From contig BDSI01000012.1 of the NCBI GenBank assembly GCA_003117195.1, forward strand, positions 124,001 through 188,000: 64,000 bases of DNA, in the 5' to 3' direction. Shown in pieces: positions 7,464 through 19,700 of this stretch (the stretch's first letter is position 1; every line of letters begins with the position of its first letter). Made by a program: the position numbers and the translations under genes. This DNA comes from Eudorina sp. 2006-703-Eu-15 (Eukaryota; Chlorophyta; Chlorophyceae; Chlamydomonadales; Volvocaceae). The notes under the pieces were generated by a model. That model was not told where the DNA came from. It saw only the letters and a list, made by a program, of their open reading frames with translations, and made no database searches.

Positions 7464-9327
7464 GGGCATCTTGGGCACCGACCCGTGGGCCACCTGGTCC
7501 AGGCACCGCGCGCCCGGGCTCCAGCCCAGCCGGGCCATCCCCAGCAGCGAGTTGGAGATGTTCTGCGGCAGCGCCTCGGGAAGCACCTCCAGGAACCGCC
7601 GGGACAGGCCCCGCAGCAGGGGCTCACCGGGGTGGTGGCCTGTCGGGGAGGAGGGGAGGGGGCCATGGCGGGTGGGGCGGGCGGAGATACAGCAGACGTC
7701 GGTCGGTACAGAACCGTGGGTTTGGCACGGCGCGGGGCGCATTGGGTGGGTGTCTCAACGCAGCTGACGGCGGCTGCGCTGGTTGTCCCACAGCAGCAGG
7801 GACCTGGTCTCCGGGCCCCTGGGTGCGACAGGACCGGCGGGGGACGCACAGCATTGACAGCAGCGTTGACGTCGTCGCCGACGCCTGACGGCCCGCCCCC
7901 ACCGCCTGCTCACCCAGCATTCCGAACGCCCACAGCGCATTGCCCACATGCTGAGGAGTGAAGTCTGTCAGCTTGGCGGCGGCCTGGCGGCTCAGAGCCC
8001 CCAGCAGACCACCGCCACCATCCCCATCCTCGGGGCGTTTCTCTCTTCGCCGCCGGGGCCGCGCTCGCCGCCGGCTGTTGCCGCATCCGCGGCCGCAGCG
8101 CCTGAGCGCCGCGCGGCCCCGCGCGTGTGTTGCCCCGGCGGTGGCTTGTAGCCGATCTTGGCCAGCGCCAAAAGGCAATTGGCGACGTTGCGGGCGGTGA
8201 AGTACGGCGCTGCGTCCTCTGGGAGTCGTACAGCGGGCAGCGCCCACGCGGCAGGGCGGGCATACATCTGAGTGGTTGCCGTGGGTGGTGGTTGCCGCTG
8301 GTGGTGGTGGTTGGCATCTTTTGAGTGGTTGCAGTTGGTGAAATGAAATCCTGAACAAAATCGTGTCACACCTCACATGTCTGCGTGCGTGGGCGGGCCA
8401 CCCTGGCTGAACACACTGGAAGGGGGAGGCGTTCCGTCCTGATCCGGTTCGTGTTCAGGTGTGAGGTCGAACGTTTTGCTGGCAGTACCCAAAGCCCCCA
8501 ACCCCAACTCCCCAAGCCGCCACCCCCACTCGTATTCCCCACTCCCCACTCCCCACCTCCAGCGCCCTGAACCACGGGTCGGTCAGCAGCTGCCGGACAG
8601 CCCCGCTGCCGGGGGCCAGCCCGCAGGAGCCGAGGCGGTGCAGCGCGGAGGCCACATTCATGGACTCGAACTGGGGGCCCTGGTCGCGCACCACCTGCGG
8701 GGCGGGGGGGAGCGGAGGGGAGGGGAGGGGAGGGGGGGGGTATGGATTGGGGAACCGATACGTGGCACAGGAGTCAATACGCGACCCAAGTTACTTACCA
8801 TACATACCTGAATTGTGCGCTCACTGTTACCTCGGGCGACCGCGTCGCCGCCGGACCCATCCCGGACCAACCAACACGCGACAGCACGAGGACGGACCAC
8901 ACCCCAGACAGCACAAATTATCGAGAACGTAGTACTCACCTGCGCAAATGGGACGAAACGCGGACGGACGGCGAGGCGAACGGAAGATGTGAGTTGCAAC
9001 AAAGGGCAGACAAACGGCAGGCAAAGGCAAAAGTTAAATTAAAGAAAAAGAAACGCAAACCCGGCGGCGACGCGGCGAAAGAGGGTGGGTCCAGGAAACG
9101 GTAGACGGAAATAGCAATGCAAGAATGTACGGGCGTACGGGTGTACGGAAGGGCGACATCGCAGACGGGCGTAGGGTTGGCAGGCACAGAAACAGGAGTT
9201 CCGCAATCAGGGAGCAATCGGTGACCGGGAGGGGGGGGGAGGGGAGACGTCCACACCAGGGCGCGTCCATCGGGACAACATGGACAGGACCTTTCTGAGC
9301 GAAGTTTGGATTGCACCTCTGAAAAAT
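7464..9327 (-). pseudogene. Truncated duplicate of the OPR/RAP gene
   Basis: This is a close copy of 17384-18878, that is, of exons 2 to 4 of the RAP gene downstream. Exon-like parts are 8557-8700 (MNVASALHRLGSCGLAPGSG), about 7740-8270 (YFTARNVANCLLALAKIGY, FTPQHVGNALWAFGMLGEQ) and 7464-7640 (FLEVLPEALPQNISNS). Compared with the other copy it has one G fewer in the run near 8034, which breaks the frame between its two repeats. A conserved Trp is changed to Leu (CLLAL). It ends mid-exon at 7464. It has no first exon, no downstream repeats and no RAP domain, so it cannot make the full protein. Confidence 0.85.
8742..9230. other. Segment present only in the duplicate copy
   Basis: Between two GGGGA-rich tracts this copy carries about 490 bases that are missing at the matching point (about 18790) in the downstream copy. 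It is purine-rich, with no convincing ORF, terminal repeats or target-site duplication. It is either an insertion here or a deletion between G-rich tracts in the other copy. Confidence 0.6.
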
Positions 9328-10753
9328 AGGGCGTGTTGTAGCAGGATTTCAGCGCGTTCGCAGCGACGTGGGAGTCCAGGTCACGTCTTCCGCGGAATCG
9401 ATCTGCTTCAGCAAACTTGCAGGCTAAAAAAATTATTATGAATGATATTGTCAATTTGAATATAAATGGGGGCCCTCGACGCATGTCCGGTCGCTCGCTC
9501 CTCGAGCTCTCTGAGCAGTAGGGAGCAATGATGAAACAGAAGAACACCACGACGCACGATTGCGGATGATCAACAAGTACCCACAATTTACTACAAATAT
9601 ACAGTTGTTTTGTGATTGGAAAACATATTCAGATGACTCCGCCTTCAAGCTGCTTTTCGCGAAACTGCACTCGGCGTCGTCTCGGGTGAGCCGTCTCGAA
9701 GTTCGTGACAAAAATTGCTGTTTCCTGAATCATCAAACTAATTCATTTCATGAAATTACAATCATAACTTTGCAGTATATTGGATGCAATCCTACAACTT
9801 GCAACGGTTAGACCATGTTTGACGCGACGTTTTGGTACCCGCCATCCCGGGCCGTCAGGGGGCGCGCAAACCCAGCGTGAGGCCTGGCAAGCCGAGGAAA
9901 GAACCATAGAGAACCTTCGTATGATAATAAATATTTTGGTATGAATGCTACTTAAAAAGATAGCGGCCGTAAACCACGATCTGAATACCCTAGCCTACCG
10001 ATTTCGCTCCCTACTTCCACCATCGTGCCGCAAGGAAAGCAACTCGGACACGGGACATCCCTTACTTTGACCACCCGTGTGCACCCGCGTCGTCTGAACC
10101 GTCTGAACCGTCGTCTGAACCGTCTGAACCGTCGTCTGAACCGTCTTAACCGTCGTCTGAACCATCTTAACCGTCGCCTGAACCGTCTTAACCGTCGTCT
10201 GAACCATCTTAACCGTCGCCTGAACCGTCTTAACCGTCGTCTGAACCGTCTTGACAACATGTGTCATACTGCGGGCCTAACCTCGGTCTCGGGACACCCC
10301 TGGACAGCTCTGGACAGGACAGACCCCACCCGAGCCGGTATGGCGACCAGTGAGTGATATGCACCCCTCCCAACAATCCGAACACCTATTCTGAGATGGA
10401 ACCTTTTCCAAGAGCGAGAGCCAGCCGCCGGACAGCGCCTCCCCCCTCGATGGGTGTGCCCGGGTTCGTTTCGGGTTTCTTTCTTTTTTCAATTCATCCG
10501 CCTCCATGGGTGGGTCGTCTGTGTGTGGGTGGGTGGGGGGTGCAGACCCCAACGCAGACCAAACCAACGCCCACACTGAAAGCTCCCCCGTCACAAAGTT
10601 AAGAGCGGGCGTTCCGATTGTATCCGTCAAATGCGCCTCCTCGTGGACCGCCCTCCTGCACCGTCCCCCAACGCCCAACGCCGTCTCCTGCTGTCCTCCC
10701 CCCTCTCTTCCTCCACCGCCCGGCCTCACCGTCCTCCTCCCATCCCCCTCCCT
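9328..10753. other. Intergenic DNA between the pseudogene and the RAP gene 3' end
   Basis: 9420-9830 is unusually AT-rich for this window and has no credible gene. The small plus-strand frame at 9560-9811 has no recognisable features. The 21-bp minisatellite lies near 10090-10255. The rest should include the 3' UTR of the RAP gene. Confidence 0.5.
10089..10254. repeat. 21-bp minisatellite
   Basis: About eight tandem copies of a unit close to CGTCTGAACCGTCTTAACCG, varying between CTGAACC and CTTAACC and between ACCGTC and ACCATC. Because 21 is a multiple of three, both strands stay open across it; that is not evidence of coding. Confidence 0.85.
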
Positions 10754-13700
10754 CTATCCCTCCACCGCCGCCAGCAGGTCCTCCAGCCCCTGCTCCCGAA
10801 ATAGCTCCCGCAGCACTGCCTCCTGGGACCCGGACGAGCAGGCCACCGAGGTCGGGGCCGCGGACCCACCCACCACCCAGCGGAACGACGGCACGCTGAG
10901 CACCCGCCAGCCGCGGGCCTCCAGGCAGCGTCGCCGGTACAGGGAGGGGCTGAGGAATTGGCGGGTGTTGGCGGTGAAGTGCGCGGGACCGTCCACCTCC
11001 ACCGCAATGCGGACCAGCCGGGTGCGGCGGCGGCGGGGCTGCTGCAGCGCGGGCTGGGAACGGGTCGGGCGAGCGTCATCAGGGGCGGGGGCGGGGGCGG
11101 GGGCGGGGGCGGCGCTTTGGGGACTGGCGACGGCGGCGTCCGACGGGTGTCGTGGTGGCTGGTCGGCCGCGGACGCCGGTGGCGGTGGCGGTGGCGGGGG
11201 CGGGGGCGGCAGTTCGACACGGTGCCGTACATCTATTGGCGCGGGAGCCTGGGGCGCTTGCAGCTCCGGATGGGCCGTAGCGGTGGCTGTAGCGGCTCCG
11301 GAACCAGGGGTTTCGGCGACGATGTGGGTGTGCATGAGGTGGGCGGTGTTGTCCGGCGCTGTGCTGTTGGCGGCGGGTTGGCAGCCGGCGGGGCGGATGG
11401 CAGCAGCGGCGGCGACGATGGAGGGGCCGGCGGCGGCCGCGGCGGCGGCGGTTGGAGATGATGCGGTTAGGGAGGTGTTGACGTCGCCGGGGGCGACAGA
11501 CGAACCTTCGGGAAGCGGAAGCGGAAGCGCGGCGTGGGGCGGCTCGTCACCGCGCTGCTCCACCTTGTTTCCACCACCATTGCACTTGGCGCCGGCGGCG
11601 GGCGACGCTGTCTGTGAGGGTGCGGCGTCGGCTGTCGGTTGTCGGTCGTCGGTTGCACGTCGTTGGGAGCGGCCCAGCCATTGACGTCCACGTCCAGGCC
11701 GGCACAGGATGGGGCGCCGATGGAGGTTGGGTTGGGTTGGGTTGGGTTGGGTAAGGGTGGGCGCGCGAGATCGGGACGGGCTCGCTTAACTCACTTGCTC
11801 CTAACAATCTAAATATTAAAACTTGGTAGTAATTTATAACTTGGTAGAAATGAGGGAGTTATGCCGGATTTATATGTATAAAGGTTTGCAGGATTAGCCA
11901 TTTCGAGATCGTGGACCCGGTCTCCACGTGTGCTCCCAGCTCGTACGGCATCCATCGCCCCCACGGAATTTCAAGCTCCCAGCAATGCGGAGAGTACCGT
12001 AGTACGGTCGACCACCATGTACGGTGGTGTGGGGGTCGACGTCAAGCCGTACATCTCGTCGAGACCTAGAACCCATGACGCACACCCTCGCGATGCACAG
12101 CGATGTCGTTCATCACTTCCATCTCCGTACTGCCTAGCCTGCCGTGCGTACTGCGGAGCGCCGTACGTTTGCTCGTGATGCTGGGCCGCATGGCCTCAGG
12201 ACAGCGTCCCGCCGTCCCACTGACCCACGGGTCACGCCCTCCTGTCGTCCCCCACCACTCACCCAGTCGCGCACGGCTGCTGCTGCGGCCGATACTTGGG
12301 GGCGACGGCAATTCTGCTGCCGCCGCCTCGACCCCCTCCTCCTCCGCCTCCTCCGGCTGCTTCCGCTCCTCAGCCACCGCCGACACGTCCAATGCCCCAG
12401 ACCCCGCCTCCTCCACGGACGCCAGCTGAACCGCCTCCTCGACCTCCATCGCCTCCTCCACCGCCACCGCCTCCTCCGCCGCCTCCGCCGCCACTGCCTC
12501 CTCCACCTCCACCTCCATCTCAATGGCCAGATCGATGGAGAACAAACCGTCGCCCGTGAGCCGCTGCGGACAGCAGCAGCACCCCGGCAGTACAAAACAG
12601 TCACGGGCAGTACGTACCGTATCATGGCTTTCATGGGACTGCGACTGGGACTGGGACTGGGCAGTCAGGGCGGGTTTCTCACTAGACAGTAGACACACAG
12701 GCGGGGCAGCCGCAATGTGGGTGGGGCAAGTACGACAGCCGTACCATGGGGTCACTGCCGTACTTCCTTTCTCAAGGACAGCGATTCTCCTTGCTGCTGC
12801 TGCTGGCTGGTGCTGGTGTTGCTGGTGATGCAAAATAGTACCACACGCGTCGGGAATAAGTCTCAGGTGTACGGCACTAGGTGTTTGGTTAGTGGCCAGA
12901 TCATTCCGCTCATCACACGCGCCGAAACCCTAGACCCCGTGCGGGGGAGGGGGCAGGGGGTTACGGGCTATCGCATCGTTACCCGTGTACCCGACCAGGG
13001 GAAGGACTGCCAGAGAGGATATATTCCTTTTTCGAATAAACCAGGGTTTTCCGCTTCAAAAGAAAGGAATGGATTGCGGCCCGGCCGTACGTTTTCATTC
13101 CTTGGTCCAAAAATGTATTCCCTTAGTAACCAGCAGTTCCAATATTCATAGTTCTTATCAAAATGTAATCATATATTCTCATGAGGACCAATGGATTCGT
13201 CCAGAAAGACCACACCCGTAAGTCAACGGGGCATAGAAGCATTTCTGACCGGGCTGAACGCAGCAAAGTGCTCCGATGCAAACTTGCCAAGGCGTGGAAG
13301 ACCTTATAAAAGCAAAACTATCGTTGGAAACCATTGCTGAAGACGGCACAGTAATTCGGCATTCAGTCCGAAATATTCAGTCCGAAATATTGCAACCGCA
13401 AGCTTTGGCAACGGACGATGAAGGCACTCCCGCTCTTCGGAATAGTGTTGCAACACGCAAAGACAGCATGCTGGACGCTGATGACGGCGATGACGGTGAG
13501 CAGTCGCCAAGCAGTGACGGCAGTAGCGGTCTCTGGTTGTGTATGCGGGCTTGCGGGGCAGACATGCGCACAGCGGCACAGGTATCTAGCATGAATATTT
13601 TAGACGCCGGAAAGTGCGGGCATTTTCCCTACAGGCGTATCCCTGAGTTGACAGTTTCTTTGTAACTCATCGGCTCCCAGATAAGGAATAAATAACTATA

Positions 13701-16700
13701 TCCAGAACCAAACTCATTCCTTGGTATGAAACGAACAACTCCCGGGCCAAAACGAAAAAAATAACTGAGGACTGCGCGGGGTTTGTTGCTCCCCGCGACC
13801 CCACGCCAACTGCTCGTCGTACCTCCACCATGTGCCGTACACCCATCCGTGTCAGCGTCCGGGAGACCTCCCTCTGCAGTGCGGACACCTGGAACCTCCG
13901 GGCGCTGTTGGACCGCCACAGTGCCGTCCCCCGGCGCAGCAGCCCGGGCGGCCCGGGGGCCAGGATGGCTCCAGGGTGGTCCAGCTGGATGTGCAGGTGG
14001 GCCTTGTGGTTGGGGTAGTTGGGGGTTGGGGGTGATTGTTTGAATCACGGTGAGGTGAAGAAGGTTCAGGTGCCTAGGGACGCGGCAGCCTGGTTGGGCC
14101 CCTCCTGCCGGTCCTGCGTCACAAGCCTGGAAACCCACCGCAACCGCCGCAACCACCATCCACATCCACGATCCACCCGGCCAGGGACCCAACCCTAAAC
14201 CCAACCAACTCCTAAAGCCCCAAGATACTCCAAACCTCCCACACCGCCCCACACCACCCGCCTGGAAACCTACACCCTAAACCCCAGAAAACCTTATTCC
14301 CAAGCTTGCCCCTCCTACCAATCCTGCATCCTGCCCACCTGGAAGACCTAAACCCCACACCGCCCCGCCCGGCCCCGCCCACCTGGAAGACCTGCGTGAG
14401 CGCCTCCACCGGCAGCTCCTCCAGGCCACCCTGCGCCTCCACCGCCGCCCCCAGCAGCGCCATCAGCTGGGCCCAGACCCGTGGGTCGCAGCCCCCCACC
14501 AGGCTCAGCCCCCAAGCCATGTTGCACACCTGCTGGGCTGACAGCTGCCACCGCACCTCCGATCGCGGGTGCGCGACACCACTGCTGCTGCCGCCGCCAC
14601 CGCCGCCACTGTCCCCGTCCGTACAGGTGCGATAGCATGCGTCGAGCCGCCGCGTCGTCGCCTCCAGGAGCGCTGGGTAACTCCAACCGAAGACCCCGGC
14701 GGCGCAGCAGATGTTGGACAGGTGCTGCATGGTGAGACAGCCGCCGCCGCTGCCGCCGCTGCTAGCGTTGCCGCCGTCGTCGCCGCCGCCGCCAGCCATG
14801 AACGCCACCGCGCGCGCCACCAGCCCGTCCAGGAGCGGCCGGTGCGCATGAGTCAGCCTGCCGTACGCCCAGGCCAGGTTGGCGACGTGCTGCGGCAGCA
14901 AGTACGGCAGTCGCGATCCGGTGACGACGTCAGCGACGGCGTCCATGAGGGCCTTATCGTACAGCGCCATCCGCGCCGCCGCCCAGGCGGTGTTGCAGAT
15001 CTCCTGCTCCGTGAACTCAGGCAGATGGCGCTCCAGGAAGGTGCCCAGGGCGGCGAAGAGTACGGGTGCGGGTTGCTCCAGGGTGCCGTACGCCCACAAC
15101 AGGTTGGCCACGTGCTGCGACCTCAGGCCCCTGGTGGGGTGTTCGTGTTGGGGTTGTGGGGGATTGGGAGGCAACCTGCCCTGAGGAACGAACCGTGAGC
15201 TCCGCTGCAGACGTCCTGTCACCATGGTCTACCGACCCAGCGGCCCAACGGGTCCCCCCTCTCCGATGATATCAAACCAGCCCCCGGACGCACCCAGTTC
15301 GCAGCAGCAGCCGCAGCAGCAAAAGCGAGCACTCATCCCATCCGCGCGAACTCATCAATGGGGCCTCTCACCGAGTTCCAGTCGGCGACTCCACTTGCGC
15401 GCCACCCGCGACGGCACCTGCGGCGCCCCCGCCCCACGACCACGGCCGCGACGATGATGTCGGTGACGTCATCCGCGCCGCCGCCTCCCGCTCGACGGCC
15501 TCCAGCGCCCCCCGGTGGTGGTGCCCCAGGGTGGCGAGCGCCCACACGGTGTTGGCGAGGTGCTGCCACTGGTAGGTGCGGAGCAGGGCGGGGCAGGAGA
15601 GGTGGCGGCAGACCTGGGGGGGTGGGGTGGGGTGGGGTGGGGCCCGGAAGGGGTGGGGGAGGAAGGGGCGGAAGGCCGGGGGGAAGGAGGAGCAGGACGG
15701 GGGAGGGGGAACAGCAGCAGAGGGAGGTTGGAAGCCGGGGCGGCTTGATCAGATTGGATGACCAGAGAGGGGTGTGTGTGTCGGGGAATATGCGGTGGGC
15801 AGACCCGCCCGACGGCTTTTGAGTCTTAGAGCTTTGCGGGTCAATCCACCGCGCCCCACCTGTCGAAGGTACTCTCCCCCGGGTTGCGCCCCCAGGGTTG
15901 CGAACGCCCACGTGCTGTTGGACACCGACTGGCTCGTCCACTTGTCGCCGCCGCCGCCGCCACCACCACCAGGTCTTCGTCCGCCGCCACCGCCGCCGCC
16001 TCCGCTGTCGTTGGCTTGCTCGCGACTGCGTCCCCTCCCGCCCCGCGCCACCGCCGCCGCCGCCGCCTCGAGCTCCCCCACGGTGGCGGCCATCTGCTCC
16101 GCCGCCTGCTCGGCCGCAGCTCGCAGGAAGGCGTCGTGGCGGTGACCCAGTTTGGCGGTGGCCCACAGCAGGTTGGACAGGTTCTGGGCCGAGTAGCCCT
16201 GCGGGGGGGAGGTGGGGGAGGCCGGTGAGGGGGAGGCCGCGGCGGGGGGGAGGTGGATGGGGTTGGAGGGTGTAGCTGGGGCGGTGGAGAAACGATGAAA
16301 CCGCGCTGCATTGGTGGGGGGGTACTTGGGTTGCGCCGATACAGCCAACAGGGCGCCACCCGTCCATTGACTTTCTTACAGATCTTTCTGGATATCTGTA
16401 CACCCAAACTTATGATTGAACGCGAAGCCCACACCCAGCCACCCACCCACGCACCCGCAATGACGTCATCGCGCGGTCGCAGCACTTCCGCACGAGCACG
16501 TCCGGGATAAGGCCCCGGGGCGACCCGCCGCCGCCACCGCCGCCACCGCCGTCGGCAGCCCCGCTGCCGCCCGCGGCGGCGCCGGTGCGACCCAGGCCGA
16601 GCGACGCCGCCGCCCAGACCAGGTTGGCGATGTTCTGGGGGTTGAAGTCGGACAGCTTGAGGAGACTCTGACGGCGATGGGGCGGGGTTGGTGGCAGGGC

Positions 16701-19700
16701 GGTGGCGGAGGGAGGTGTACCTGGGGATCAATTGAAAAAGGAAATAAACCCGAAGAACGAACCCAGCCCGGGAGGTGTATGTCAGAAATATCACGCCTTA
16801 TGTACAGCCAGTAGGCGAAGTGAGCGACCTCGAGATGTACGATGTACGGCGGTGCGGCGCCGCCGTAGGCAGCCCGGGCCTGAGAGCCGAGGCAGCCACC
16901 GCATTGCCGCCCTCTGTACGGCCGTTGGCGGCAGTCCTGGAGTGGCCTCGTGAGACAAAAGACATCCACCCCGCCCGTGACCTCCACGGTGCCACCGGCA
17001 GCGCACACCCCCACCTGGGCGGTTATGGGTGGGCTTCTCATCAAACACACCCACCTGCTCGAACAGGGCGGCCTGCAGGGGGCCGTTGCGGTGGTGCAGG
17101 TGCGCCAGGGACCACAGCGTGTTGACCAGGCCCTGGGGGAGGGCGGCGGACAGTGCGGCAGGGAGGGGGGGAGCGGCAGGAAGGTCATGAGGGGCAGGGA
17201 GGTGATGAGGGGCAGGGAGGCGATCGGCCGCCGTAAGTGGCCCCTACACCGTAGCTGCTGGCCACACCGTTATACCCCACAGAGAGATATCCCCCCCTCG
17301 ATGATGAATCAGCAGTCGAACTCCGCGTCCCTAGGCCCCTACCTGGACACAAAGAGACACACACGCACCTGCGGGTTGAACTCGGGCATCTTGGGCACCG
17401 ACCCGTGGGCCACCTGGTCCAGGCACCCCGCGCCCGGGCTCCAGCCCAGCCGGGCCATCCCCAGCAGCGAGTTGGAGATGTTCTGCGGCAGCGCCTCGGG
17501 AAGCACCTCCAGGAACCGCCGGGACAGGCCCCGCAGCAGGGGCTCACCGGGGTTGTGGCCTGTCGGGGAGGAGGGGAGGGGGCCATGGCGGGTGGGGCGG
17601 GCGGAGATACAGCAGACGTCGGTCGGTACAGAACCGTGGGTTTGGCACGGCGCGGGGCGCATTGGGTGGGTGTCTCAACGCAGCTGACGGCGGCTGCGCT
17701 GGTTGTCCCACAGCAGCAGGGACCTGGTCTCCGGGCCCCTGGGTGCGACAGGACCGGCGGGGGACGCACAGCATTGACAGCAGCGTTGACGTCGTCGCCG
17801 ACGCCTGACGGCCCGCCCCCACCGCCTGCTCACCCAGCATTCCGAACGCCCACAGCGCATTGCCCACATGCTGAGGAGTGAAGTCTGTCAGCTTGGCGGC
17901 GGCCTGGCGGCTCAGAGCCCCCAGCAGACCACCGCCACCATCCCCATCCTCGGGGGCGTTTCTCTCTTCGCCGCCGGGGCCGCGCTCGCCGCCGGCTGTT
18001 GCCGCATCCGCGGCCGCAGCGCCTGAGCGCCGCGCGGCCCCGCGCGTGTGTTGCCCCGGCGGTGGCTTGTAGCCGATCTTGGCCAGCGCCCAAAGGCAGT
18101 TGGCGACGTTGCGGGCGGTGAAGTACGGCGCTGCGTCCTCTGGGAGTCGTACAGCGGGCAGCGCCCACGCGGCAGGGCGGGCATACATCTGAATGGTTGC
18201 CGTGGGTGGTGGTTGGCGGTGGTTGCCGCTGGTGGTGGTTGCCGGTGGTTGCCGTGGGTGGTGGTTGGCGGTGGTTGCCGCTGGTGGTGGTTGCCGGTGG
18301 TTGCCGCTGGTGGTGATTGGTGGTGGTTGCCGTGGGTGGTGGTTGGCGGTGGTTGCTGCTGGTGGTGGTGGTTGGCATCTTTTGAGTGGTTGCAGTTGGT
18401 GAAACGAAATCCTGAACAAAATTGTGTCACACCTTACATGTCTGCGTGCGTGGGCGGGCCACCCTGGCTGAACACACTGGAAGGGGGAGGCGTTCCGTCC
18501 TGATCCGGTTCGTGTTCAGGTGTGAGGTCGAACGTTTTGCTGCCAGTACCCAAAGCCCCCAACCCCAACTCCCCAAGCCGCCGCCCCACTCGTATTCCCC
18601 ACTCCCCACTCCCCACCTGCCATCCTCTCCAGCGCCCTGAACCACGGGTCGGTCAGCAGCTGCCGGACAGCCCCGCTGCCGGGGGCCAGCCCGCAGGAGC
18701 CGAGGCGGTGCAGCGCGGAGGCCACATTCATGGGCTCGAACTGGGGGCCCCGGTCGCGCACCACCTGCGGGGCGGGGCGGAGGGGAGGGGAGGGGAGACG
18801 TCCACACCAGGGCGCGTCCATCGGGACAACATGGACAGGACCTTTCTGAGCGAAGCTTGGATTGCACCTCTGAAAAATCAAACCCAGAGACAAGGGCGGG
18901 GGGGACGCACGGAAGCATGGGTTGCAGCTTACGGGAGAGCGCTGATGTCCAGTGACCCCTGGAGTCCTTGCTGGAGATGCGCACATGGACCCACCATCGC
19001 CGCGGTGCCCGGCTGCCTTGCGGCGCCGCGGAGGTCCGACTGCGGTGTGCGGTCACCTCGGCGGGGTCGCCTCCGCTGCCAGCAGGGGATGGCTAAAATG
19101 CGAGCCCCCGGTACAGCTGAAACCCCAGTACAAGTGTACGGCAGTGCAAGAAGACACGGTGAATATTCGACCACTAGATCCGGATCTAGATATCCGGGAT
19201 CCGCATTGGCTCACCCGAAGCACGTTCTGGAAGCTGCTCCCCGCGCTGGCGATGGCCTGGTTGATGCGGATGCCGCTGGGGCTGAGCCGGGCGCCCTCAC
19301 CACCGCCGCCGCTTCTATTCCCACTCCCATCGCCGCCGGAGCCCCGCCGAGGCGATGGCGGCGGCCCGCCGCGAACCCAAGACCTCAACGGCTGCTGCCC
19401 ACCACCGGCCCCGCCGCCGCTGCCGCCGCCGCCTGTGGCGCGGCCTCGCTGGCCGTCCGCCCCGTCGCGCGCCGTAACCGTCGACATCCGCGCCCGTGCT
19501 CGCAGGACTCGGGACAGCTCGCTCTGCAGCTCTCCCGACGGCGCCAACCAGGCGTGAGGCCCCTCCTCGCGCTGATGCCGGAAGTGCCCCTCAGCCCCAT
19601 GCCGCCGGTCTTGGCAAGCGCGGGCGCAAAGGTCGCCGTCTCGGCGGTCTTCCTCCTCCGCCGCCGCCTGCCGCCGCCGGTCCTGGCAATGGCTGACGCG

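Noticed and set aside
11724..11752. Telomere-like GGGTT repeats
   Set aside because: The unit is five bases, is present in about five copies, and does not match the TTTTAGGG telomere repeat of Chlamydomonas.
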